A program made the translations under genes and the position numbers. From Gymnothorax reevesii (Eukaryota; Chordata; Actinopteri; Anguilliformes; Muraenidae), in the NCBI GenBank assembly GCA_029721435.1, contig CM056576.1:75657876-75721875 (forward strand): a DNA stretch of 64,000 bases, given 5' to 3'. Shown here piece by piece: positions 11,715 through 23,187 of the stretch. Position 1 is the stretch's first letter; every line of letters begins with the position of its first letter. The notes beneath the pieces were generated by a model. It was not told the origin of the DNA and did no database searches. It worked only from the letters and a program-made list of their open reading frames with translations.

Positions 11715-12058
11715 CCAACTCACTTAATCTATTGAAATCTCTGCTCAGGACACACCTTTTTTCCCTTGGGCTTCAAATTATTTTAAACCGTCTTTGATTT
11801 GCCTTTATGTAACGTTATTCAATGTTTGGTGTTTCCTTTATTGCCCCTGTTAACTGTGTTATTCTTATTACTGTAATGTGTGCACGTACATATACATTTA
11901 TATGTGCATCAGTATGTATATATACGCGCGCGTGAGTGTGTCTGTGTCTGTATGTTCATGTATATATAGTGAGCATTTGTATATACTGTCTGTGAAGCAC
12001 GTTGGTCAGCTCATGCCGTTTTTAAATGTGCTGTGTAAATAAATTTGACTTCACTTCA
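11715..12058 (+). mobile_element. L2/Rex-like LINE 3' end
   Basis: The plus strand keeps a C-terminal text (THLFSLGLQIIL-like) near 11,750. It ends with the tail typical of fish L2-type LINEs (TGTGAAGCACGTTGG, then a TGTAAATAAATTTGACTT end at about 12,050). A dinucleotide-rich TATG/CGCG patch lies at 11,885-11,975. Confidence 0.6.
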
Positions 12059-13520
12059 TTGAGCAGTTTTTTTGATCTGTGTAACTGAAATACGCTCTCT
12101 TTTTGTGGTGTAAAATCTAATTTATGTTAGCTCTGCAGAAATGGTACACAGAACATTAATTAATATTTTACTGGTTAAATTCTAAATGGCAATTTATTGA
12201 TTACCGATTGATCATTTACATCCCTATTTGGATATATATAATTTCATTTGGAAAATTTCTGCCCATTCCAGGATTCTATTCATATCATTCTGAATCATCT
12301 TGGAAAAATATGCAGTTCGCTAAACCTTCCAATTTAGTGTTTGCAAATTTAACCAAGTTACTTTCAATGTTCTGGTCAAGGTCATTCATGTATCATTATA
12401 GTATCCTTATGATCATCCAGCAATGATCATTCCTTATACACCTATGCTATTCTTTAACTTTCTTTTTTTTTAACATCACCATCGAGCCAGAAAAATATTT
12501 AATGATTAGTTTAAGTATTGTCAGCAATTTTCACATTCTTTAAGCTACTTTAAGCTCTTTTTCCACATATAAAATTCAAGTGTAATAATCTAATTACTGT
12601 GATTTTAGCATATTTTATCAGAAGTATTCCTTTCTCTCAAACCCTTCCAAATAGTTGGAATTATCCATTGCGGTGCCTGCTCTTTCAGCTTATTTTACAT
12701 TTGGAATGAATTTACACTGCAATACAAGTATAACTCCACTGAACCTGTCCCACATGTCAGTCAGTCACGCAATCAAGAAGATTCAGGGAATCTTTTGTCC
12801 TAAAATTTATGCTCATCTTGTTAAAGTATGAAAGACAAATTCCAGCCTTTGAGGAGATTTTTCTTTAAATTTGTCAAGATACATCAAATCTAACAGGGCA
12901 CAATTACTAGTCCCCAGTGGTTTCATTTCCTCAATGTTGAAAATGTCTCTCTTACCACCATCTAACTCAAAGTGCGACTTAGATAATCGGCACAAGCAAC
13001 CAAGCATCAATACTTTCGGTCTAAAGAAAGCGGGGATTGAAGAGTAGGATTATTGCAAGCATGAATAGGGAGCACTGTAATTGTTCCTAGATTCACCCAC
13101 TTTGGATGTACATGCCCACAAGTTAAAGCTGAAAGTCTGCACATTGAGCTCATTTTAAATTTATAATAATGTGGGATATCGAAAATAACTTGTCACTGCC
13201 CAAATATTTAGGAACCTGAGGGAATATATTAACCTGTTTGCATAGAGGTGCAGATTGTAGAGTCTAGCATCTATGGAACTGCTCAAATGATGCAGTACAA
13301 ATGAACTGCTCAGTTGCAGTATCCTATCAATATGTCATACACCCAAAATGTATATTGAATATTCACGAGGAAGAGGTGCCTGAAAACGATTTAGAACATG
13401 GATGAATTAAGTCCCAATACTGTTTCGCAGGAATAGTAAGAATTCAGCTCCTAAACGAAGCCTGACCTGCAAACAGCCTCACATACACTGCCCATATCAT
13501 CACATACACAAATAATAAAT
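12059..13520. other. Unassigned duplicated DNA
   Basis: No gene is recognised. Short open frames (for example 12,208-12,426 plus and 13,010-12,813 minus) are conserved in A' simply because the whole block is duplicated. The minus frame has some protein-like composition but no known motif. An AATA run lies at 13,511-13,530. Confidence 0.4.
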
Positions 13521-13524
13521 AAAT

Positions 13525-14575
13525 AAATAAGTTGCACACTATAATTTTTTTGGGCCACCTTTAGCTTTGATCACGCCGTACATTCATTGTGGTATTGTTT
13601 CGGCAGTCTTATACAATGTAACAAAATTATTTCCTGACTATATTTGCATTTATATTTAGCAGAGATATAGTATTAACAATGGGTGAGTCAAACCACTCTC
13701 TTAAACCTTCTCCAGCACATCCCAAAGACTTTCAATTGGTTAAGGTTGATACGAAATCAGGTGGACACCAGAAGCGAGGTGAAGGGGAATGAGGAGTTTA
13801 ATAAAACAAAAGAAAACAGGCACGAGGGCCAACAAAAAACTTCACCCAAAGGGCTGCCAAAAAACAAACTAAAGAGAGCTACACAGAGCTATAAACTAAA
13901 GAGCAAAAACGGCAAGAACAAAAAACCACTGGAAACTCCAGGGAGATAACCATGAACAGAAATGAACAATGATTCTTGGAAAGCAAAGGCTATATACAAA
14001 ATGACAAGGACTATAAACAAGACTTGGAAACATGAACTTGTACTTGGCAACAAAACTTGGGAACATGAACTTGGACTTGATACAAGAAACTGTTAAAACT
14101 GTGACTATGAACATGAACTATGAACTATGAAATCTTGAACATGAAACTGATAAAACCATAAATGCTGTTCTGGCCAAAGGCCAGGACCCCTGAAGACAAC
14201 AAAGGTCCAGAATCAGAGGTAGCTAATTCATGTGTGAAAATGATTCCTCATGCTCAGTGAACCACTCTTTCACAATTTCTGCCCGATTAATTTTGACATT
14301 TTCACCCTGAAATATGCCTGCTCCATCAGAGATTAAAAAGTCCATTGATGGGCAACTGGTCATTCAGAATAATCAGGTTGTCTGCTGAATTTATTCAACT
14401 GCTGTAGAACAGTGCTGAACCAAGGCCTAACCAAATAAAGCAACCCCAGATCATGACATGATCATGCCTTCGGAGACTTGTACAGTAGGCACAATGCATG
14501 ATGAATTCATGATATATTTTTATGTTAATTTTGTCAGTGTATTTAGCCAAGTATGGCATCTTCAATTAATAAAAA
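13525..14575 (-). mobile_element. Tc1/mariner-type relic interrupted by a solo LTR
   Basis: The outer parts (13,525-13,741 and 14,207-14,575) are one minus-strand Tc1-like relic, continuous in A' at about 54,570-55,160. It holds the usual C-terminal stretch near the acidic third catalytic region (reverse complement of CCCAAAGACTTTCAATTGG). No frame is intact. Confidence 0.6.
13747..14201. mobile_element. Solo LTR, short form, copy-A-specific
   Basis: This 455-bp insertion begins TGATACG and ends ACAACA (TG...CA). It is flanked by a perfect 5-bp duplication AAGGT (13,742-13,746 and 14,202-14,206). The A' copy has a single AAGGT (54,787-54,791) with no insertion, a clean empty site. It is related to the 1,002-bp LTR at 18,246 but is internally shorter. 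The element type is an LTR retrotransposon; no coding region remains. Confidence 0.9.
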
Positions 14576-15360
14576 AATATATGAAACTATTCCCAAAGAA
14601 GTAAATTATTATTTTAAACTTTTTACTATTTACAAAAGCTTTTGTACTTGTATTTCACCAAAAACAGAGACCTGTAAAAGAAGTGAGGTGATTATAGAGA
14701 AAACATGGAGCAGTGGTGAAACTTCCTGGAAATGTCCCCCCTCCCCCTCCAACATTCCATCAAGAGAGCATTGAAGACTCACCTGAGAGGTTATTAAAGA
14801 TCCCAGATAATTAAGGACCTGCAGGCCTTGTTTGCTTCATAGACAGTCATCAGTATTCTTTTAAACCTTTTTATTAACCAGGGAAAGTTCAATTGAGAAC
14901 GTTTCTCTTTTTCAAAGACACCAAGCAGTTGCAAATACCGACAAAGTGATGGAGAGAAACAGGATAAAGCCCCCGGAGCAGTTTTGGGAGCTTTACTCAA
15001 GTGCTTTATGTCACAGTCCTTCCCAATTTCATGTCTCCAGATCAAGTCAGAATCCAAAGCCCCACTTGTGGCTTGAACTAGGAACACCTTGCTTTGGTTA
15101 TTAATCAAATGACCTACCTTAAGGTTACCCTGTTAACAGTCATGATTACTTTATTAGATGGACTGGCCAAAAATGTTATCTAAAGGAGGGTTGCAAAGAT
15201 GCAAAATACTGCAAAGACAAATGTAGGCTAAAGGAGAATGTCCATGCATCACAGGCCATCATGTCCTGCAATACTGAATACTGAAGCACCGCAGCAAGTC
15301 CATTTCAAAGAAACAGAATTATAATTTGAGTGGCCTAGTCAAAAATCAGTAGAGGGGATA
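14576..15360. other. Unassigned; interspersed-repeat-like core
   Basis: Bases about 14,865-15,100 resemble a common teleost interspersed repeat (TTAACCAGGGAAAGTTCAAT, then GAGAACG). The rest shows no gene. The sequence is duplicated at 55,162-55,950. Confidence 0.35.
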
Positions 15361-15369
15361 AATACCAGA

Positions 15370-15379
15370 TGATGTCACT
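15370..15379 (-). promoter_or_regulatory. TCR V promoter decamer (CRE-like)
   Basis: TGATGTCACT is an exact reverse-complement match to the conserved V-beta promoter decamer AGTGAYRTCA. It lies 289 bp upstream of the TRAV start. It is also present upstream of both pseudogene copies (55,967 and 61,814). Confidence 0.5.
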
Positions 15380-15667
15380 GTAAATCTAAGAAGGCCCTTT
15401 CATCTACATACAATTCAAAAACTCAGCCAGTGGTACACTAAGGAACCCACTCCATATGCATCATGGAACACAGGCAAGACAAATTAGTCCAACTTTAAGT
15501 GCTTACTGTGTGCAATTTATTGTTTCCTTAAGTTCTGTGAAAACTGAAGATTTTGATGCTCAGTAGTGTTTTGTGGCAAGAGGAGGGGCTCAAAAGAGTG
15601 GGGAGAATTTCCTCTTAAATCTACATAGAGGAAGTCAAAGTTAAAGTCAGTGTTTCAAACATTTATC

Positions 15668-16250
15668 ATGGTGTTGTGCTGGTTATTCCTTCTGTTTTCA
15701 ACAATGGTGGGTAAGTTGAATTATGCACTCAGTTCTTTCATCATCCTGGTTGGCTTGTTGAAATGTCAAGCTGCTAAGCTCAAAAAGACAAATAATGAAA
15801 AGCACAATAATTTCAACTGCAATCCTATGTGGTATTTGAAGTTGAATAAGCTCCACCAATATTTTGCAAAGGGTGGTGAGTTTTTTTTTTTTTTAGTTAA
15901 ATGATCTGTAATGTGTGAATTGTGTGCTATTTTTTTTTTTCAGGTGACAGTTTTCAAGACTCAGTGACTACATTAAACGACACAGTACATGCTATGGAGG
16001 ACACCGATGTCTCTTTTTCATGTACCTATACTGGCACTGCAGGCGTAAATAAGTACCTGCACTGGTATCGCCAATACCCCTTATCCAAACCACAATTCCT
16101 CATCTTAATAGCAGATACCAGTATGGGTGCGACTAAAAAAAAAGTTGGACGATATAATGTTGAACTTGACAAACAGAACAGCCGTGTGCATCTGGAGATC
16201 TCCTCTGCTGAAGTGACAGACTCCGCTCTGTACTACTGCGCCCTGCAGCC
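15668..16250 (+). CDS. TRAV: T-cell receptor alpha/delta variable segment, intact
   Basis: This is a germline V segment that recombines with a J (or D-J) to encode the antigen-binding domain of a TCR alpha or delta chain. Exon 1 (15,668-15,710) encodes a leader, MVLCWLFLLFSTMV, and splices in phase 1 at GTAAGT. The intron is 15,711-15,943 with a poly-T tract and CAG acceptor. Exon 2 (15,944-16,250) encodes the V domain with first Cys (SFSCTY), conserved Trp (HWYRQYP), the DSALYYC motif with second Cys, and a CALQP CDR3 start. The frame is open throughout and the RSS follows directly. The A' and terminal copies of the same gene are broken. Alpha and delta use cannot be told apart from the V alone. 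Confidence 0.93.
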
Positions 16251-16288
16251 CACAGTGACAGGAAACACATAAACTCTGTGCAATAACC
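16251..16288 (+). other. V recombination signal sequence (23-type)
   Basis: Consensus heptamer CACAGTG (16,251-16,257) is followed by a 22-bp spacer and nonamer GCAATAACC (16,280-16,288), which matches ACAAAAACC at 7/9. It abuts the V coding end, as in functional TRAV segments. Confidence 0.9.
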
Positions 16289-16564
16289 TGACAATACCTA
16301 AGCCTAGAAGCAACATATATAAAAAAGAGATCATAATGAAGAAGACATAATAATAAAAATGACTAAATTCAGCTCTCTTCACATGCTCCTCTTTTCTTGC
16401 ATTAAATCTCTTTTAAGAATTTTAATTCTTATGAACAATACATTTATTTACTGTATGCATGATCATACTACCACTAGAATCTATTTAGACAATTTCAAAA
16501 CAATTTCAAACCTGAATCCAAATTTCATTTTTTGGGGGGATGTGTTTCCGTGGTTCAATATTTT

Positions 16565-17720
16565 TACAGTGTCGTGGAAAAGTATTTGCCCCTTCTGGAT
16601 TTCTTCTTTTTCTGCATATTGTCACACAAAAATGTTTCAGATCAAAGTAATTTTCAAGTATACAAAGATAACCTGAGTGAACACTAAATATTGTTTTTGA
16701 ATGATGAGTTTATATATGAAAGGAAGAAAGCTATCCAACCCTACCTGGCCCACTGTGACAAAGTAATTCCCAAATTCCCCCGTCAGGCAATACAAAGTAG
16801 GCAGAGCAATCTATAGAAATTCAAGAGAAGATGAGACACAAAATTATTGACATCAATCTGTCTGCAAAGGGTTGTTAAGCCCCCTCTAAAGCTCTGGGGC
16901 TGCAGCAAACCATGATGTGAACTACGATACAAATGCAGGAAAAAAATGGATGGACGGTAAACGTTATCAGGAGACGCCAACCTAAATTCCTCCAAAAGTG
17001 CATCAACGACACCTTCTGGAAAAGAGCCCAGGCTAACATGTAAAGAACAGCAGGCATCACCTGCCTCAATTCAGGTCAATGTTTGGGATTCCACAAAAAG
17101 ACAGATTCTGGGGAAAAAATGCCATCCACTGAAGAGCTGCAATGCAAAAACCACTGCTGACCAAAAAAAAAATAAAAAACAGAAAAACTCATTTCAAATG
17201 TGCTAAAAAGAAAAAAAAACCATTTTGATGACCCCCAATACTTTTGAGACAATATTCTGTGGACAGATGAATCAAAAGTAGAACTTTTTCGAAGACATGG
17301 ACTTCCATACATTTGGCGTGACATAACAGTCCATGATTTGAAATTCATAACCAACAGTCAAACAATGTGGTAGTAATGTGATGGTCTGGGGCTGCTTCGC
17401 TGCTTTAGGACCAGGTTGACTTGCCAGAATAGATGGAAGCATGGATTCTGCCCCCTGCCAGAAAATCCTGAAGGAGAATGTCTAGTTTGAGACGTAAACT
17501 TCAATTGCAGTTGGCTTATGCAGCTGGACAATGATCCAAAGCACACAAGTTAGTTCACCTCTGAATGGCTCAGATGAAAAAAAATGAAGGTGTTGGGTGA
17601 CCTTGTCTAAGTCCTGAATTGAGTCCAGCTGATGCTGTGGCATGACTTTAAACAGCCAGTTCATGCTTTAAAACCCTCAAGTGTGGCTGAATTGAAATAA
17701 GAGTGGCCAATGACTTGGAC
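16565..17720 (+). mobile_element. Tc1/mariner-type relic, family D
   Basis: The left end contains AAAAGTATTTGCCCC, known from fish Tc1-like elements. The plus strand carries decayed transposase blocks: ILWTDESKVELFRRHG near 17,255 (first Asp) and LDNDPKHTS near 17,525 (second Asp), with many stops. At 17,714 it lacks about 160 bp of 3' sequence present in the A' copy (58,314-58,474). It sits 300 bp downstream of the TRAV RSS in all copies. Confidence 0.75.
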
Positions 17721-18130
17721 TGCAGTAGGCATAACACCACCTATCTAATGTGGTTGATACATTCCTGTCTGATAAAGCAGGGGGCAGTATGTAGCCCAAA
17801 ATTTAGTCACAGAAGTCATTCTATCAAGAAGACGAAGAAGAAACGCAACGGAGCAGGATCATATATGTATATACAGTATAATAGACTGTATTAAAAGATA
17901 GATGCAGCGCCCGGGTCAGAAAAGTGAAGCCAATGTGGAAATCTCTAAAAATTGCATTTTATTCAATAGCTAGCAGATGGTGATGTCAGTGGTTGCAGAA
18001 AGAAGTTCAATGCTATATAAGTTTTTGAGAAAATGACCCTACTTTCCCCTGATTTATTATTTTAATAATTTTCATAATTTTCCACATTATTTCATGGTAT
18101 CTATCAAAGGTTTCAAGTCTCCTACCCTAT
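17721..18130. other. Unassigned spacer
   Basis: No gene or clear element is visible. The sequence is collinear with A' (58,475-58,885). Confidence 0.5.
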
Positions 18131-19385
18131 CACACTTTATTTGAAGTGTTGCTCATAAGGGCTTTATACAGGATGTATAAAGCCTTCATAAATGAGACAT
18201 AATGTCTTCATAAATCATACATAAGCAAATGTCATACTTTGTAAATGATACGTGCCCAGTTAGACACCAGATGCGAGGATGGAGGAATAAGGTTCATTGA
18301 AAAAATAAAGAAAATCAGGCACGAGGGCCAACAAAAAACTTTACCCAAGGGGTTGCAAAATACAAACTAAAGAAAGCTTCACAGAGCTAGAACAAAGGAA
18401 TCCAAAAATGGCAAAAACAAAAAATCACTGGAAACTCCAGGCAGAAATAGCAATAAACAGAAAATAATACCAGATCTCGAACAGGACAAAAAACACAAAG
18501 GCTATAAATATACACAAAAATAACAAGGCTGTGAACACTAGACTTGACCATGAACTAGGAATGAAACTTGGAAAGGACTTGAGACTCAGTCTGCCAGCCA
18601 ACTTCCACCGCATCCAGATAAAGGGTAAGAAATCAGAACACATGAGGGGCAACACCTGGAGAAGGAGAACAAGAGGCATGGCAAGATCATAACATGGACA
18701 GAGATTGGTGGACAAGACTTGCTCATTAAGAGAATGAGCGTGCTCAGCTTAAGTACCAATTAAGTATGCAGTTAGAAAGCAGCACGAATGTTTAGAACAG
18801 AAAAGCACAGCAAGACTTGAAATAGCAAAGCAGGAATCATGACAACAAACTCCCTGTCTAAATTAGTAGTATTAGTAATGTGCCTATCTAAGAATTACAC
18901 CACCCAGTGAATGTTAGTAAATGTTTGTAACTTAAAAACAGTTAATTGTCAATTAAGCTTAGACAGCCCCGAATCCAGGACAGAAGGAAGGGGGAAATAC
19001 CAAAGCCAACCAGAGCTCTGAAAAGTGCAACAACGAAGGCACGGGGCGGAACGCAGACAAGCGATGGAGTGGCTGGGCAGACCTGGCAAGAGACAAAACC
19101 CGGAAAAGTAAAAACATGGACAACAAACATGAATTATGAAATGAGTAATCCTAATACAAGAAACTGTTAAAACTGAGACATGAACTGAGGCTATAAAACC
19201 AAGAAAAATATTGTCCTGACCAAAGGCCAGAACCCCAGAACACAACAGTAAAGGTTGAAATAACACATCCTTCTTCAGCATGTGACGCCAGCTGTGATAT
19301 AACTGACAGTGTCAATTAGTTAGTGGCTAAATGCATTATACATGCTGTATAAAGCCTTTATGAGCAACACTTCAAATAAAGTGTG
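18131..19385. mobile_element. TIR element (MITE-size) containing a nested solo LTR
   Basis: About 38-bp inverted ends (CACACTTTATTTGAAGTG on the left, mirrored at 19,348-19,385) bracket only about 250 bp of own sequence once the LTR at 18,246-19,247 is removed. No transposase is encoded. A target duplication was not identified, so the superfamily is left open. Confidence 0.75.
18246..19247. mobile_element. Solo LTR, long form (1,002 bp)
   Basis: It begins TGATACG and ends ACAACA, with a perfect 5-bp duplication GTAAA (18,241-18,245 and 19,248-19,252). The A' copy has the same insertion at the same site with the same length, so it predates the block duplication. Open frames inside it on both strands are LTR sequence, not genes. 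Confidence 0.9.
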
Positions 19386-20939
19386 ACCAATCATTATGTC
19401 CATTTTTGTAAATTATGGTCCCAAATTGACTTGAATAAAGGAAAAAGCCAGATATGCCTTGGTGGTGTGGCTATCCTCTGCTCGTCAGATACGGTCAGAT
19501 CCACCCATAGACAAGTTCAAAATGTATTTTAATTAACTGACTTAATATTTTCTAATACTTGAGAACCCAGTATAGATATGATTTTAATAAACCTGAAGGA
19601 GGGGGTTTAGAGGTTTATGTAAACAGTGGGACAGTCTGAAGCAGGGTGCCGGAAAATTTCCCTTATGTTCAAATCGTAATGTTGATATTACTAGTTATTG
19701 CAAACTTCTGATCACAGCACAACCATCTGTCATGTTTTGGGGTCAATTATTTTTTCACATGGATGATATAGGTTTTGAATAACTTTTCACCTTCAGTAAA
19801 TGAAACAAACTGCATTTTACATTTACTCATTTACATTGTCTCAAATTGTAAGTTGGTTGGATGACCTGATCTGAAACATTCAAATATGACAAATGAGTAA
19901 AAAGTAGTAGAAATTGGGCATGGATCAGATACTTCGTCATAGCACTGTACAGTCCCTGTGCAAATATTTAAAGTAATGGATAGAGTTACAGTCCGCTAGC
20001 TGAGATTTTGCAGGCTCACTACGCAAAATGAAGCAATGCTCTGTGGTCAGTGATTGCAGTGCTGTGGACAGTTGCATAAGACATCTTTATGGGATATTTC
20101 CCTCAGATCTTCCCATAAAATTCCATTACATGTGCATTTAATTAATATACACTGATATGCAGCAAAGTGCTAAATTAACACTCTCACCTTTGGAAAGCAT
20201 TTGAGGGGTTTTATGCAATGTCTATGGATGATTCCCTGACTAAAGGTAAAATATTTCCCTAAGTCACATATCTAAGGAGAAAACTTATGGAATTTAAAAG
20301 AATTGACCACTGCATTGTTTGAAGCTCTGTTATCAGTGTCAGGTTGAAAAACAGAGTGCAAATCTTTCCCTACACTTGTCATAACACTAGAAATAAGTAG
20401 TTTAAACACTGAGAAGTGCACCTATACACAGTATTTAGCAGTTTTAGAGTAGTTGAAAAAGTTGTTCGTGTTATATAATGTTCATTGGCAAGTGAAAGCA
20501 CTCAGATGTGAAGCCTCACTCATTGAGTGTGGCAGGTTAGAAAAAAAAAAACACACTATATCTAAAAAGACCACAAGATGACATTCTTTGACTGGGTCGT
20601 ATTTTTCCAAAAAAATGCTGTGTTTCTTGTAATGCGACCATGTCAAAGTCACAATCCACAGTGGAACAGGACAGCTGTGACTTTACATCGTTTGGCATTC
20701 TGAATATGAATTTTGACATGATGCGCAGTCATCAAAATTCGATGTTATGTTAAACGAGACTGAACAGTTTGGTTGATAATGTTGCTACATGAAATTGTTA
20801 TGAGAAGATATTTAAAGTAGGTGAAGGACATGTAGCTTCCATGTCCTCACACTTGATTATCCAGTGAGTTCACCTTATGAATTTGACATGGCTACACCAA
20901 AAAATGTCATGGTAGTGCAAAGGCGTAATGAAAGTAACA
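19386..20939. other. Unassigned, end of block A and unique flank
   Basis: Homology to A' ends at 19,960. Beyond that no gene is recognised; the short open frame at 20,537-20,719 has no motif. Confidence 0.5.
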
Positions 20940-21185
20940 CTGTTCAGAAACAATGTGACCCCTTGACCCCATTAACCAGGTTAAGGTCATCCACCTTTAA
21001 TGTTCTACAAGCTGATTATCCAGAACATACATGCTGTAAATTTTAAGTGGCGACAACAAAAATAGTGGATGTAATCAAGGAAACAGTGTTTACAAAGAAT
21101 GTGACCTTCTGACCCCTTAAAGTAGGTCAAGGTTACCCATCTTCAAACTTGTCCAAGCTATATGTCCCAAGAACAGTCCCTTTGA
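20940..21185. repeat. Degenerate two-unit repeat plus GACA microsatellite
   Basis: Two similar units, each with AATGTGACC then a GGTTAAGGTCA-like core, start near 20,945 and 21,090. A perfect (ACAG)n run follows at 21,237-21,257. This resembles a known type of fish non-autonomous repeat, but ends were not resolved. Confidence 0.45.
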
Positions 21186-21341
21186 ATTTCACTAAACTGA
21201 GAATAATAGGAAATGAGTTATTATCTACACAGATGGACAGACAGACAGACAGACAGACGGACGCAAGGCCTTTGCAGTACTCGATGGCCATACTTTGGCC
21301 TTGGGTAATAAATGGGAATCAGTAGTGTAGATGTACAAGAT

Positions 21342-21545
21342 CAGGGGTCCCCAATCTTTCCCACAAAGGGCTGGTGTGGGTGCAGGCTTTCATTGCAACC
21401 AACCAGCTATGCACCTGATGCTACTAATCAAGCTTATTCGTAAGCAGTCCAGGGGTTGATTAGTTGTATCAGGAGTGTAAATGCTTGGTTGCAATGAAAG
21501 CCTGCACCCACACTGGCCCTTTCTGGGAAAGATTGAGGACCCCTG
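21342..21545. mobile_element. hAT-type hairpin MITE, copy 2
   Basis: This 204-bp palindrome of the same family as 1,462-1,665 has ends CAGGGGTCC and GGACCCCTG. A clear target duplication was not found here. It lies about 315 bp upstream of the TRAV pseudogene. Confidence 0.75.
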
Positions 21546-21860
21546 ATGTAGATGGTTTTGGAACTGTGGTTCAGACACTTTGTTGTAAAAGCCATTTTTC
21601 ACGGGCACATCTGATATCTGGCTGCCTCCTGTATTTGTTTAGTATGAGACAAATTTACCAAAATTGAAACCTTTGATCCAAGACTAACGTAAGCTCCTCC
21701 TCTTGAAGCCTAACACTATGGTACCAGTCCACTGAAACCAGAGAAATCCTCTGCAGTCTCGATAGTTCATTGCTTCATGCCTCATTCTCAAAGTCTTTCT
21801 TGCTTTTCGTTGGATTATACTTGTTCACATTATTAATTCAACTTATTTTGGAGTGTTGCA

Positions 21861-22319
21861 ATGGACATTGAGATCCATATTCTTTTTATCATTGGTATCT
21901 ACAGCTTTGGTAAGATTTTATATTTATTTATTTTATTCACTCATTCATTCCATTCAAGTGATGTTTGTTTTGTGCTATGAAAATTTCTGAATTCTTCTTT
22001 TTTTCAGAATGCAGAGCTGAAGACACCGTGACGCAGTCCAACAGAGACAAGATTGGTCTTGAAAGAGAGTCAGTGACACTTGACTGCAAATATAGCACAA
22101 GCAGTGCACAGCCATTTCTATTTTGGTACAAACAGTAACCAAATGGATTCCCTAATTTCATGTTGAGACAAGATCTACAGTATATGGCTCAAGAAACAAT
22201 GCACCAGAATTCAAGGAGAGATTTGATGCTCATCTCAACAAAACCTCAAGCACTGTACCTTTAACAATACAGAGGGTGCAGCTGTCTGACTCTGCTGCGT
22301 ATTACTGTGCTCTGAGGCC
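21861..22319 (+). pseudogene. TRAV: TRAV pseudogene of a second subgroup
   Basis: Exon 1 (21,861-21,909) encodes a leader, MDIEIHILFIIGIYSF, and ends in phase 1 at GTAAG. The acceptor CAG is at 22,005-22,007, and exon 2 starts at 22,008. The V domain shows the first Cys (TLDCKY), the FWYKQ Trp, and a DSAAYYCALRP end with the second Cys. Two lesions are visible: a TAA directly after WYKQ (22,136-22,138), and a +2 frameshift around 22,180 (a duplicated AT), after which the frame is again V-like. The heptamer position holds a degenerate TACAGCT. It differs clearly from the 15,668 gene, so it is a separate subgroup rather than a recent copy. Confidence 0.88.
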
Positions 22320-22326
22320 TACAGCT
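22320..22326 (+). other. Degenerate RSS heptamer; nonamer displaced downstream
   Basis: TACAGCT sits exactly where CACAGTG lies in the intact TRAV. No nonamer follows, because the gypsy element begins about 4 bp later. A nonamer-like ACAAATAAC is found just past the far end of that element, at 25,750-25,758. Confidence 0.5.
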
Positions 22327-22330
22327 CATG

Positions 22331-23171
22331 GTTAAATACAGAAACAGATCGATAGCCAGGCAAACAGAGTAATGCAGAACAGTCAGAATCAGAGTCAGGG
22401 GACAAGCAGAAATATTCGGTAACCTGGAAATCAATCCGCACAATGACAGTAACATAAGGGGTAGATCTAAGGGTTTGGAAGGGGAAGGAAAAGGGAGTTG
22501 GATGGGATAAGGGAGAAACACGGGAGAATCTAAACAGATGGGTACAAAATGTGAATAAGGGAGAACGAAGTACAACTCACTCAACTTTCAATCAAACAAT
22601 GTAATACAAACAATCAATAACAAAACTTACAGGAGAATACACAAGAAACGAGCAATCAGCAATCAAAACCAGAAAACGCAGAAACCAGACTTAACCAAAA
22701 TGAGCTTAAGGGAAGAAACGTGTCGACAAGAAGCTGGGGAAAAAGTGGGTCTTTTAAATTCAAATTAATTAAGTGGAATCCCAGCTAAAAACAGGACAGC
22801 TGTAGAGAGAGGCGTAACTAGAAAAGCAAGGACGGTGATAGGAGAGAGAGGGGAAACAGGTGGAGTTCTAACTCTGATCTAACTAATTACCCGTGCCTCC
22901 CTAAACTACTCTCAGGTGTGGATAGTCAATGAGAACAGCAAGAAAGAAGGAAGTGGAATTACCTCACCGAAATACAGGGATGAGAGTGTGATGAAAAAGA
23001 CAAGACACCACGAGACAGAAACGAAAGGAAAACATTCAAGACCAAAGACAGCGCAATCTTGCAGAAACATACATACTCTATAAGAATAAATATGATACAT
23101 AAATAAATATATAGCAACTAAAATTACTAAAACATACTAAAAACAAACATGCAAATCAGCGATTCCCACCA
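22331..23171 (-). repeat. 3' LTR of the gypsy element
   Basis: This 841-bp LTR ends with the inverted TGGTGGGAATCGC start (minus strand). It matches the partial 5' LTR at 25,545-25,730 over the first roughly 190 bases. Confidence 0.8.
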
Positions 23172-23187
23172 GAACCCCCCCCCCCCT

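Larger units (their letters stand above)
383..19960 (+). repeat. Segmental duplication, copy A
   Basis: This roughly 19.6-kb stretch aligns collinearly with 40,804-61,667. The offset is 40,421 at the left, 40,597 at the TRAV and 40,744 near the right end. Divergence looks like a few percent by eye. Homology on the right stops at CCCTGTG (19,954-19,960 against 61,661-61,667). Copy A uniquely holds the solo LTR at 13,747-14,201. It lacks about 355 bp of LINE sequence and about 160 bp of Tc1 sequence that A' retains. Confidence 0.95.

Noticed and set aside
15650..15904. 84-codon ORF reading through the leader exon into the intron
   Set aside because: The donor GTAAGT at 15,711 and acceptor at 15,943 give the standard split V leader; the read-through is intron.
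18425..19281. Minus and plus ORFs of 62-110 codons
   Set aside because: All lie inside the 1,002-bp solo LTR bounded by GTAAA duplications and recur in A' for that reason.
21334..21553. 8-bp target duplication for the second hAT hairpin
   Set aside because: TACAAGAT and ATGTAGAT do not match; no duplication claimed.
22261..22584. 107-codon minus ORF across the V end and LTR
   Set aside because: It spans the antisense of the V exon and gypsy LTR sequence; no independent support.
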